Assembly: GCA_029990175.1 (NCBI GenBank)
Contig: JARKIP010000005.1
Coordinates: forward strand, 71,704,001-71,768,000
Length of the DNA: 64,000 nt
Source: Petunia secreta
Taxonomy: Eukaryota > Streptophyta > Magnoliopsida > Solanales > Solanaceae
Reading direction: 5' to 3'
This document shows positions 50,936-61,719 of the stretch, in pieces. The notes beneath the pieces are model-generated. The model was not told where the DNA came from and searched no databases. It saw only the letters and a list, made by a program, of their open reading frames with translations. Positions within the stretch are counted from its first letter, which is position 1, and each line of letters opens with the position of its first letter. Position numbers and translations under genes: made by a program.

Positions 50936-53838
50936 CTACGCCCCATCGGCATCTCCACTGCCTTCTTCGGCACTATCACCTTCATCATCTGACCCTTCGC
51001 TCGAAGGGAGTTCATCCACAATCCTCTGGGCCTCGGCAGCAGCTTCCCTCGCTTTGACAATTTCGCCCTCAAGCACGATCTCCCCGGCCTGGACCTGCTC
51101 GAGCGCGCTAAGCCTGGTTTTGACAATGGCCCATGTTTCTTCAAACTTTGCCCTTGTTGCCCTAACCTCGGCTCGCTCATTGAGATAAGCGATTATGCCC
51201 TCGAGCCTGGATACTTTGCCCCGAAGGGCTGGCACTTCATCCACCTGGCTTTGCAGCTCAACAAGTTTAGCATTATACTCTCCAAGCTTGCTACGATATT
51301 TCTCCCCCGCTTCCAGCACCTCGGTCTTGGCCCTGAACAGCTCGGCATCAAGGCGGGCATTTTCAAGGCTCAGCCTCGAGCGCTCAGCAGTAAATTCTCT
51401 TGTCGCAGCTTGGACACGAGCTTCGGCAGACTCCTCAGCTACGCGAAGGTCAGCCTCAGCTTTCGCCGAGGCCTCATTAGCGCGTTCTAGCTCATTGTTC
51501 AGAATCGCAAATCGAGTCTCTAACTCAGCAACCTGCCCCTTGAGAACTTTCTTCTGATCATCCCAAGCGGCGGCAGTTGCTTGGAGCTCCTTAGCTCGGT
51601 CACGCTCAAGGTGAACAGCTTGCAGCGCGAGGACCAAACTCTGCGTTTGAAACACGATGTCAGAACTTGCACAATAATGAGATCAACCATATGAAATGCA
51701 AACTTAAACATACCCGAAGAGCTGAAGCGGCGAAGACGCCCATCAAACTCATAGGGCTGAGGTTCCGAAGAGCATGAGCCTCGGCGGGACCAAGCAAGCC
51801 ATTAAGGGACAGGATATCCTCTTTCGTGGCGTCTAGCAAGTTATCATCAGGATATATCTCCAGAGCCCGAGCTGCAATGTTGGTAGGCTTCGGCGAGGCA
51901 CGAGAAGCTTTAACCGTGCTTTTGATCAGGCCTTCACCCACTTTAGCCTTGCCCTTTCGCTTTGCTGCCTCTTGATCGGACTCATCCACATGTATGACCT
52001 CGGTCGTCCCACCTACTTCAACCCTCACTTCGGGAACGGACTCGGAGGCTAGATCTGGCCTCTCCTCGGGAACCAGAAGGGGGAGCTCTTCATCGCTGGG
52101 TACGTCGACAAGCCCCCGGCGCTTTGTGGTCATCGCTTCGGCAGCAGGGGCAACAACCTCTTCTACCCGAGGACCTTTCGCCTTGGTCGCCCGTTTCGAG
52201 GTGACCCTCTTCCTTTTAGCGCCTGGGGAAGGAAGGGAAGCAACTGGTTTAACATGAGTGTGTGTAGTGGTAGAAATGCAAGAAAACCGACCCAAGAAAA
52301 TTTCATCACCTTGTGAGGTCCCCGGGCTAGATAAACCCTTAGCTTTGTCATCGATGAGCCGTTTCGCCAAGGTCGCCATTTGGGCAACGCCCTCAGCAAT
52401 GTTGAGCACTGTTCTCTCTTTCTTTTTCTTCTCCCTCTTGCCCCTTTCCTCTTCTCTCCCCTCGACGTCCATCTCTGGCTCTTCTTCTTCGTCGGCATCC
52501 CTCATAGCCTTGCTTGGAAGGCCTGCACGAATGTACCAAACCAAGAGAAATTAGAACCCAATAGCCCGAAGCGAGCCCTAGAGATCGAAATCATCAACAA
52601 CTCACCATGCCTCTTGCACGACCATCGGTTCTCTTCCAAACTGGCCAACACCATCCATTGCCGTTCGGGACGCATTTTCATCTGCATCATCTCGGTGACC
52701 CACTCGAGCAAATTCCTCGGTGGGTTAACTTGGACTTTTTCAGCTACAAACCAAAGATGAATAGATAAGCAACAGTTGTGACAATACAAAACCGAGGGAA
52801 GAGCGGAAGCGGGCACTTACGTTGGGCATTCCATACTTCGGGAAAGCCAGGTTCGGTTGACAACAACCTCGTGGGGATGAGGACGTATCGATCGTTCCAG
52901 CCTCGATCCCCGTGGTCTTCGCTCTTACTCAAAATGGCGTAAGAACCCCGAGGCAGAAGAGCAACTACCCCGGCTTTGTGAAAGTAAGGGTAGTAAAGTG
53001 AGATTAAATGCTGAAAAGTGAAAGGCAAACCAGCCTTGTTGCTCAAGTACTCGAGGGCTTGGACGACCCTCTAAACCCCGGGCCCAAGTTGGGCTAAGCA
53101 AAGGTTATAAGACCTGCAAAATACATCGATGATGGGATGTACTGGCAGGTTGAACCCTATGGTGAAAGGATAGGTGAAAACCGAAGAGTAACCCTCAACA
53201 TGCGTTGACACCGCTGAGCCAGGCGCGGGGATCCTAATTTCAACCTCGGGCCCCCAGCGACAATCAGCCCGAACCGATTCAAGTCGCTCTTCGGTTATGA
53301 TGGTTGGTGTGATGTGGACGGGAATATTCCTCTTTTTCCCCTTTTGGGCATCTGATTGAGCGTGAACCTTCAGATCCTTGTCATTGTTGAAGCTAGAAGG
53401 AATCACCAAACGAGGGTCGATCTCGACCTCGAGGGAAATTTTTCTCTTCGATTTCTTTGATGGCCCCACCTCGGTTTCACCTCTGGGGTCACTAGTCCCA
53501 CTCGCCTCGGCGATGCCTACCGAGCCGCCCACCTCCTTGGCACTGGTGACGTCATCAACTCCGACGTCACCTCCATCTCCCTCGTGATCGTCATCGCCTA
53601 TGTCATGTTCTTCATGTAGACTCATTTCGGCCCTATCACGGCCAGCCCTCTCCTTCCGCCTCTGAGGAGCGGAGGCAGCAGACGTGGCCTCACCACCACC
53701 GCTCGCCTCAACCACCTGCAATGGTGGCACTGACACTATAGCTTCATCGTTCATGGCCATGGCAGCGAAACGCTCGGCCCTCTCGCCGGAATCGCTTGAG
53801 CCATGGCCAGAGTTGGTGGCAGAGACAGTAGCAGACAT
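50936..53838 (-). CDS. Antisense spliced gene inside the Tat element, 867-codon product
   Basis: Five exons on the minus strand (53,838-52,821; 52,743-52,606; 52,522-52,310; 52,243-51,714; 51,640-50,936) join in one frame of 868 codons with GT..AG sites at every junction. Start ATG MSATVSATNSGHGSS. Residues 60-170 are charged with basic patches (SKKSKRKISLEVEID). A globular segment follows, with PFTIGFNLPVHPIIDVFCRS and AGLPFTFQHLISLYYPYFHK, resembling plant retrotransposon accessory proteins. The middle is basic (KREKKKKERTVL; GAKRKRVTSKRATKAKGPR). The last 235 residues form a long coiled coil (RDRAKELQATAAAWDDQKKV onward) with an acidic tail. One in-frame TAG at 53,071-53,073 replaces the expected Trp in GPGVWRVV. 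The role is unknown; analogous antisense genes occur in Grande. Confidence 0.78.
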
Positions 53839-53977
53839 GATGGAAGTCAGAAAGTAAAAGCTAGAGACAGGTTTTGAATGCAGTGAATGGTTGATGCAAT
53901 GGCAACTTGAAAAGTTCTCTGTTGTCTTTTCTTCTAATGCAAAGCATTGAATGGAGAAGAAAAGGACGAAAGTGAGG

Positions 53978-53985
53978 TATTTATA
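53978..53985 (-). promoter_or_regulatory. Candidate TATA box of the antisense gene
   Basis: Minus-strand TATAAATA in CACTATAAATACCTC context, about 140 bases before the ATG. This supports transcription of the antisense gene from its own promoter rather than from the LTR. Confidence 0.6.
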
Positions 53986-54202
53986 GTGTTTTGCACACGT
54001 GCAAGTGGAAAAGCTAATGATGACTGAAACGTTGGAGAAAACAAAAAGACGGCGTGACCGTTCGGAGACCTATCAAAAGCCGCCACGTAATGCGGAACGG
54101 TGACCCGATAGATGCACGACTTTTGAAATTCGTGGATAGGATTTTGCCACGTCGATTTCCCGCTTAAATTCATTCCACTCCTCGGCGACTTCGACGTCTA
54201 CC

Positions 54203-54216
54203 GAGGAGTGGGGGGA
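54203..54216 (+). other. Polypurine tract of the Tat element
   Basis: GAGGAGTGGGGGGA, followed by CTATC and the right LTR. Confidence 0.85.
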
Positions 54217-54221
54217 CTATC

Positions 54222-54777
54222 TGTATTGGGTGAAAATTGTCGCCTTCGGTCAACACCTCGAGATGGTAGACTGAAGAGAAAACGAGCTGATGCTCCGAAG
54301 GAAAATAATCGATCTCGTGGTTGAATCACCGAAGTCAACGTCCAATGGCGCGACCGAAGACAAGTTAAACTTTGGGCTTCGGTGACAAGCCATCCTACTC
54401 GAACAGTAAGGTCAGACGACCGAAGCCTTGTGACAAGGCTTCGGTTACCACCTCGGTTCCAACGGCTTTGCAGCCCACTACTTCGTCCCACTTTCTTCTC
54501 CATGCTGCTGTTCAGATCGTGGGGGATGCATTTGCTGATGATGGGGAACGTGGGCATGGCCCTTAGGCCTATAAATAGAAGCTCATTTTGTATTATAGGC
54601 ATCCATAAATTTGTACTGAAACGCTGCCCAAATTTGTGATCACATTCATATTTTGAAATACAGTTATTTCTTCGCATTTACATCTCTTCCGCATATTATT
54701 TAGACTTTGATACGAAGAATTGCTTGTATCCGAACCCAAATTCGATTTGTACATCTAAACTGATTTAGGCCCATACA
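54222..54777 (+). repeat. Right (3') LTR of the Tat element
   Basis: 556 bp, the same length as the left LTR. Five substitutions were seen, four of them in the last 180 bases. Confidence 0.96.
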
Positions 54778-57184
54778 ACAACCATACTTTTTTGTGCCCT
54801 TCATTGCCTAAGCAACTCGAAGTATTCGCTTCACGGCCTTAAATTATTGTCACGGATAAATTGGAAAACCTAATTGAAAGATTTAGTTTTATTTTGTATA
54901 TTCAGTATTAATGTTGGTATGTTGTGTGTGCACAAAGAGCTTTTTAATTTTTGAATAGACGATATTATTTTGCCTAACATCTCGAATCAAACTTTTATAG
55001 TGACATGTTATGTATTCTCCATCATTGCTATTTGCAATTTGCTAGTAACGATGGATATGGCGTCGAACACGTATGCAAAGTATTTGAGTCTTATTTCGAT
55101 ACCTTCGTGAGGATTTATAAGTATCTCAAGGGAAAGACCCGTATGGACATATAGTGTTGTCAATTGATGTTTAACCAATTCACGCACCAAATTATTTGTT
55201 GTCGTCAAACTCAATAAAAAAAATTTCTCCAGTTAGATAGTCTTGGATTAAAAGTAGGTGTATAATTAAGTAAAGATTTGTGTCCTTTTGACTTGGACAA
55301 AATAGCTATGCACCCAAGTCTCAGTTATTGCCTCAGATAAGATCTACCAAGTTACTTGCTATTATGATAATAACACTACATACTAGTAATTCTCACAAGT
55401 CACAACCTGTCAATATATTTCTAGTCTTGCTTGCCTATTGTATTTCCCAAAAATGTATCAGGTTTTATAATTAAATTTATATTTAGTTGAGTCTAAGGCG
55501 ACCGTTTTATATCTCAATTTGATCGATTGATAAGCAGTTTACGTTAGTGAAACAGTTGATCTCTAGCGGTTTAACTCGAAAGCAATTATAATATCGATGT
55601 CAAGGATGCAAGTTTGATGTCAAATATCACTTAACGATGTCAGGTTCAAATAAACGATTCGAAGGCAAGTATAAACAGACAAATTTGAAGTAGATAACAA
55701 GCTAGTGATTTACAATGAGATGATTCCGTCCCAATTAGATGCACGGTTTTAGTTAAATACGATGACAATGACAGATTCAGCGATGATGAGATGTACGATG
55801 AAGATAGCAGACACGATAACGAGCGAATGTGATACGATAATGAATAAATATGATACGAATATATCTGATCGAATAATGTAATAATAAGATAATAACAGCA
55901 AGGTATCCGATGTTAACTTAACGACGAGCAGAGTGATGACTATCTTATGCGAGTAGAATATCGATGACAAGTTGATAAGATCGAATGTAGTAAAATAACG
56001 AATGAATTAAACGACATATAAAACAAGTATCGGCTAAAACAAGCAAACGGCAAATAAATAATTAAAGCGATAAAAGCTTATTGTATTGAAGAGCCGGAGG
56101 ATGGTGCTTCAAATGAAAGAGATGAGCCTTCTTCCACGTTTGAACTAAGCCACGGCTGAATTTGATACAAGGATTGCTCTAATGACAACAGTAATTTTAT
56201 GTATATTGAGAGAACAAAGCAAAAATATTTAAGTAGCTGAATAAAGACTGAGAGTAATGCTGCTTTAGATGATAGAACAACGTATCCTCAAATGAGAGTA
56301 TGAAGTCCTATTTATAGGCTGAAATGATGAAGAGTTTCAACCCTAGAGGAATTCCACTTTCTCACGTTTCTCTTTCAACAGTTGCACGTTTTCACCCACT
56401 TCTGCCGAATTCGCTAAATTCGTTCTGATAAACTTGGGATAAGGACAAACTGCGCTATCCATTAAAGTGCTGTCTTCGAAAATATCCGACCGCAACGGCA
56501 CATGATCGATCACAAAAGTTAACGAAACATTTTCTTCTCGATCACTACGATTCCAAAGTCAATTAAAGCCTCTTCATAAAATCAAAACTGATAACTGTGA
56601 TCGAACAGAAATCGACCAATGCACCTATGTTTGTACTTTTCCTTCTTAACGTTCCCAAATGATGAAGATACTAGTTCTTGGAACATATTGGCAAAGGTCA
56701 AGTGAATTATACATAATTCTTTTTTGTAGTAACATACTATTTTAACTTGGTACTGCAATTGTAAAGTATTATATGTAAATTACATACCGTGATGAGTAGT
56801 AATTGACAACCTGTAAAAATTATAACTAACATACTATTATAATAGATTAAATTACATTGATCTTGTGAAATACCTTACACTTTTGGGTCCACAAACTCTG
56901 CTTATCATGTATCAGCTGTGCTAGGGCTAAAAAGAAATTAATGTTCAGGAAATTGCAAAAATAACTGCTTTTAGTATCTCTATTTACTTATTAGCTTAAG
57001 TTAAAATTTCAAAGATCTGCCTTTCATCAACTTTAGACCGATCTCTAACAAAGTCTAACTTGAGACGAAGTGAAGTTGGACGTAGCTTGTTTGGAATAGG
57101 CCTCAAAATCGGAAAAATGTATAAAGTTCGACTTAACTTTAAACACAGTGGTCTGAATTTGTCAAACCAAAAGTGCCTATGCAT
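54778..57184. other. Intergenic, 2.4 kb, no gene
   Basis: No conserved coding sequence. Around 55,560-56,340 the sequence is rich in GATGA and CGAT words. At about 56,310 it has TATAAATA on the minus strand (CAGCCTATAAATAGGAC), so it may be an old solo LTR reading leftward. The remainder is AT-rich. Confidence 0.5.
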
Positions 57185-57193
57185 TAATACTTT

Positions 57194-57976
57194 GGGAGAA
57201 TTACAAAAACATACAAACCTAATGCCATATTTACAAAACATAACAACACTATACCATTTTACAAAAAATAATAATATTTTTTTACATAGCATATACAAAA
57301 TACATTTACACCATACAAATTAGGGTTTTCCATCTACCTCGCCACTATTTCAGTCACAGTAACGGTGCCGTGTGGCTGGTGGCCGGTCGCCGCCGGTCAG
57401 CCACCGGCCGGAGGCGGCAGATCCCCGGATTTTTTTATTTTTGATTTTTTAGATCTACAAAGCGAAACATACAAAAAATACATATATATACATATGAAAC
57501 TTCATATAAAAAAACTGTTTTGAATTTACATAGAGTCAAACATACACAACATACAAATATATACATAAAAAACGTACAAATTATTTTATCACTTCATACA
57601 TACACATACATAAACATACAACTACATACACATATATATACCAATAATACACATCAAAAAGTGGAGATGTTTATTTATATACAAAAAATACAAGAAAATA
57701 TATATTTTATATAAAAAAATACAGATATGTACATAGCAAAAAGGAAAAAAGAAAAAAAGAAAAGAAAAAAGAACCAGATTTGAAATTCTACCTGAAAAAC
57801 ACTTCGGAAAATACAAAATTGGGGCTTCCCGCCGCTGCAATGCTGCAGCGCCACCGCGAGGAGCAGTGCCGCTGCAATGCAGCGGCAGCAGCACCACAAC
57901 AACAATGGGGGATGAGGACAGTGACAGCAAGGGGTAGCCGGCGAGGTGGGGAGGGGGGGGCAGATGGTGGGTGGAG

Positions 57977-58029
<53 letters not shown>

Positions 58030-58169
58030 TTAGGTGTTTTATGTTTGGGAAGGGAGAAATGAGAAATGAGAAAGTATTGTTATGTTTTGTCATGTATTGT
58101 AAATATGGTAAAAATATTGTTATTTTTTGTAATATAGCTATTAGGGTAGTCATGTAGTGTAAATTTTCC
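57194..58169. mobile_element. MULE-type element with GC-rich cargo, 976 bp
   Basis: A perfect 9-bp duplication TAATACTTT flanks it (57,185-57,193 and 58,170-58,178). The ends GGGAGAATTACAAAAACATA and, inverted, GGAAAATTTACACTACATGA share an imperfect inverted repeat of about 90 bp. The interior contains two GC-rich islands (57,360-57,425, GGCCGGTCGCCGCCGGTCAG; 57,825-57,965, with GCCGCTGCAATGC) and a GA microsatellite. These differ sharply from the AT-rich arms and may be captured host sequence. Confidence 0.88.
57980..58027. repeat. (GA)n microsatellite
   Basis: About 24 GA units lie inside the MULE. Confidence 0.95.
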
Positions 58170-58244
58170 TAATACTTTTTACGAAGTGGTTACAGTTTAC
58201 ATTGTGAAGTACAAGTAGGCTACCTCGTGAAATTTGTTCAATAA

Positions 58245-59690
58245 GTAAGCAAAAAAGTTTCACTCCGTGCCTTCCGTGCGAGCGACTTTGACAGTTTGCC
58301 CCGTTTAAGAATGTGTTAACAAAATACCCCCTCTGATGGTACGTGGCTAACACTTCAAATTACCAACTTGCAAGTGCTACTTTTTAGGTAAGAGGTCAAG
58401 GGCAAGGGCTAGTACTCAGCACTTCAAGTTGTCTGGGAAGAATGCAGGAAGAAATGAAACCTATTAGTCAGTACTTACGACCAAGTGTTGTCTAGGCAAC
58501 ACTTTCTTTGAGAGAATGTGAGATTTCAAGAGTCTTCAAAGGGCAAGTGTTGGCTAATAAAGAGAGGTCAAAAGGCAAGTGTCGGCCCCGTGCAAAGAGA
58601 TTCATAGGGATATTTCCATCAATAATTTATTCATTAAACTTAACGGAGGTATTCTTCCAAAATCAATGGTAAGTGCGGGCAAAAAGGCAAACCATTACTT
58701 AGGATGTCATATTTCTGCAAATGAGCCATAAGCTTACAAAATGGGGCAAAGTGCACCAAAGGCCACTTTTGGCAGTGGTCTTTGGTTTGAGGCCACTTTT
58801 TTATTGGTTTTATATGAGAGACCATTTTTTGGAACTTCAATCCTTTTGGGTTGAACTTTACACAAGTTCAGCCCACAAGGGTTGAAGTTCAACTTCAGCC
58901 CACCACAAGAGTTGAAGTTCAACTTCAGTCTACAAGTGTTGAAGTTTACGAATTTATGCCTAAAAGTTCAGCCCTTATGGATTGAAGTTGAAACTTCATA
59001 ATTTAGACATGAAGTTCAACTCACAAGGTTTGAACTTCAGCTCAAAAAGATTGAAGTTCCAAAAAGTGGCCTCTCATGTAAGACCAATAAAAAAAGTAGC
59101 TTCAAACTAAATACCAATGGCAAAAGTGGCCTGTTGGCAAAAATTTTACTACAAAATGGGGCGAATTTGCAAAAATATGGTTTGCCTTTTTGCCTGCGCT
59201 AACAGATGTTTTGCACAATGCCCCCGTTAAGGTTTAATGAAAATAATCCAGACGAAAACACCCCTGTCAAGATTTTAGGTCGGGGGCAAGACTTGCCTTT
59301 ATATCTCTCTGTTTTCCAACACTTATCCCTTCAAGTATTGGCAAAAGGCAATACTTGCCGCACTTGGTCTTAAGAAAGCCAAGACTTGCCTTTGACCCCT
59401 CTCTATTTGCCAACACTTACCCTTAAAGTGTTGGCAAAAAGCAACAATTGCCACATTTGGTCGTAAGTCTTGACAATTGCCAAATCTTGCCCCCTCCAAT
59501 CTTTCCCTGCATTCTCGCCATATAACTTGAAGTATTGGCAAAACAGTACTTGCCTTTGAAGGTTTGACAATTGCCAAGACTTACAAGATTTTTGCCTTGA
59601 AGTCTTGGCTCTGGGCGTAAAAGAGTATTTTGCAAAAATATTTCTTAGTGCGAGCATTTTTGCAAAACCACTCCACGCAGTGAAATTTTT
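58245..59690. repeat. Nested fold-back region
   Basis: The outer inverted pair AAAAAAGTTTCACTCCGTG (about 58,250) and its complement near 59,670 enclose an inner palindrome at about 58,676-59,200. Its arms (GGCAAACCAT, TGGGGCAAAGTG, GGCCACTTTTGGCAGTGG, GGAACTTCAATCCTTTTGGG) return inverted on the other side. Between them TTGAAGTTCAACTTCAGCC repeats occur near the centre, and GGCAAGTGTTGGC-type repeats lie at 58,400-58,600 and 59,290-59,600. No protein is encoded. It looks like one MITE inserted in another; target duplications were not resolved. Confidence 0.7.
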
Positions 59691-59699
59691 TGTACAGAA

Positions 59700-60131
59700 T
59701 GGTCCCTTACAATAGCACTAGCTAAGGCCCAATGGGCAATCATCAACATGAGGCCAGAAATTTAAGAACGGTGTCATTAATTGAGAGTTTTGACGAATAG
59801 TCACCTTATAGAACACTAATCAACAAACATCAGGAGTTTTAAAATTTAAGAAGAATAGTAACAAAAACTTTAGAAAAATTAGTAAAGTTCGAAAGACTTT
59901 CAAAAACGGTAGGACTCAATTGAGATTTTTTCTAGAGTTCAACTTTGTGATTCGTTTCAGAAGCTTGGTTCGTAACCGTTCAAAATTTCACGAAGTTTGA
60001 GTTATTGTGGCTATTTTTCTACTACTCTGTGAATATTGACAATTGTTTTCTAACCATTTAAAAAGTGGCCATCCAACCTAATTTCACGCATTAACGTTTC
60101 CGAAATATTTTAGGGCACTCTTCTGAGAGTA
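59700..60131. other. Intergenic, nothing recognised
   Basis: AT-rich sequence with no coding or repeat structure that I can support. It ends next to CTCTTTAAA, the left duplication of the next element. Confidence 0.5.
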
Positions 60132-60140
60132 CTCTTTAAA

Positions 60141-60505
60141 GTAAAAATTTCGCGTGGGAGCCTGTTTGGCACGCGTTAATTGATCCGTAGCAACTAAAAT
60201 AAATTTGTTGAGAAATAGTCATCTTCGAACAAGTCACAGTATAAAATATTGGGATCAGTTACACACTAACCCCAGTATAAAATACTGGGACTTTGTATAT
60301 ATAAAGCTCCAGGGATGAATCTCATTATAAAATAATGGGACTTTGAAATTTAAAGCTCCAGTATAAAAACCTGAGACTAGTTTGTTTGCCAACGCTAATG
60401 TAGTGTAAGTATGCGTGCGAATTTTGACTATTTCTCAATTAATTTTGAAATGATGGATAAAACTCATTGAGCACATCCAAAAATGGCTACGCATCAAAAT
60501 CACCC
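60141..60505. mobile_element. Small MULE-type element, copy 2, 365 bp
   Basis: Same family and orientation as 41,290-41,729. It is flanked by a perfect 9-bp duplication CTCTTTAAA (60,132-60,140 and 60,506-60,514). It is shorter than copy 1, mainly in the central TATAAAGCTCCAGT-type repeats. Confidence 0.87.
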
Positions 60506-60635
60506 CTCTTTAAATTCATTTTACATTTTCCAAAAAGAAAAAAAAATTTCTCCAAACAAAAAAAAAAAAAAAAAAGAATCACAAATATGGCTCAGGCTTT
60601 AGAAGTCAAAAGATAAACTAGCCATTGCTTCCTTG

Positions 60636-61461
60636 TAGGGGTGTTCATGGTACGGTACGGTACGGTTTTAAGCTTATCGGTAACGGTAAATCGGTTAACG
60701 GTATGTAATTATGTAAAACCAATACCGTACCGATAAGCTATCGGTTATCGGTTATCGGTAGTTAACGGTTCGGTAGTTAACGGTTCGGAAAGCGGTATAC
60801 CGAAGCCACAATAACCCAGATTTACGAAAGGAAGTAATCAAAGAAAGCTTGCTGGATTAATAAGAAATCTCATAAAAGCACATAAAAAGATTAGCTTTAC
60901 TCTTAAATGTACAACTTATAAACTTTTGTTACAAGCAGCAGCACAACCTATAGAAAAGAAAATTAGCCAAAAGAAGGTAAATTTCATTCATATCTTTCAT
61001 AAACAGACAGTTATTAATATTACTTATCAACATTAGCAACCTCAATCAAGGGATTATCATTTTACAGTAATGTTTCCTCCGCCAACATCAATGCACCTTC
61101 TGCAATGTTTTTTCCCCAACATTCTCCATCTTAGAATGTTGTAATGACAAATTCAAAATGGGTCAGGCCTCATATGTTTGTAACGACAAATAGCCACTAG
61201 TAGCAATAATATTTATACTTTAACATATAAATTAATATACTAATAATAAATAAAATACATAAAAATTATATTAAAAAATCCTTATCGGTTATCGGTACGG
61301 TAACGGTAATGATATATAGAAACCGTTACCATACCGATATCTTATCGGTATTAGAAATTTATACCATTACCGAATCAATAACCGTTATACCGATACCGTT
61401 ATGCTTATCGGTAGCGGTAACGGTTCGGATATCGGTACCGGTTCGGTTTTGCACACCCCTA
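60636..61461. mobile_element. Non-autonomous hAT element, 826 bp
   Basis: Ends TAGGGGTGTTCATGG and, inverted, TAGGGGTGTGCAAAACC carry hAT signatures. A perfect 8-bp duplication CTTCCTTG flanks it (60,628-60,635 and 61,462-61,469). Both ends contain clusters of ATCGGTAACGGT, the subterminal repeats expected to bind transposase. The interior is AT-rich with no coding sequence. Confidence 0.94.
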
Positions 61462-61719
61462 CTTCCTTGAGTTCCCTCTATTCTCCACGGTCTCATCATT
61501 TTTTTTCTTCCTCTTTCCATCAACACCTCCTCCTCTCCTTCCATGAACACAAGTACTGACTAACGATATGTATGTAACACACTTTAGATAAAGTACAGAT
61601 TTTTAATTGAGTCTCATTTAAAGCGTATTCAAGATTTAACTTTATGAACTTAGCGTTATAGTCTTTTGAAGTTATTGAGTTTTATTAATTTGTACATATT
61701 ATATGAAATTCTTAGGACA

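Larger units (their letters stand above)
44015..54777 (+). mobile_element. Ty3/gypsy element of the Tat type, 10.8 kb, complete structure
   Basis: The LTRs are 556 bp each, TGTATTGGG...GCCCATACA, with only five differences by eye (about 0.9 percent). A perfect 5-bp duplication ACAAC flanks them. The primer site TTGGCGCCGTCTGTGGGG follows the left LTR, and GAGGAGTGGGGGGA precedes the right. The order is gag, protease, reverse transcriptase, RNase H, a second RNase H, integrase, then about 4 kb with a spliced gene on the opposite strand. The gag zinc motif, the extra RNase H and the antisense gene together fit the Tat lineage, as in maize Grande. This copy is inactive through point stops, a deletion and frameshifts. 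Confidence 0.96.

Noticed and set aside
51195..51557. Plus-strand frames opposite the antisense coiled-coil exon
   Set aside because: The coiled-coil heptads on the minus strand and the splice sites support the minus gene; the plus frames are Ser/Arg-rich shadows.
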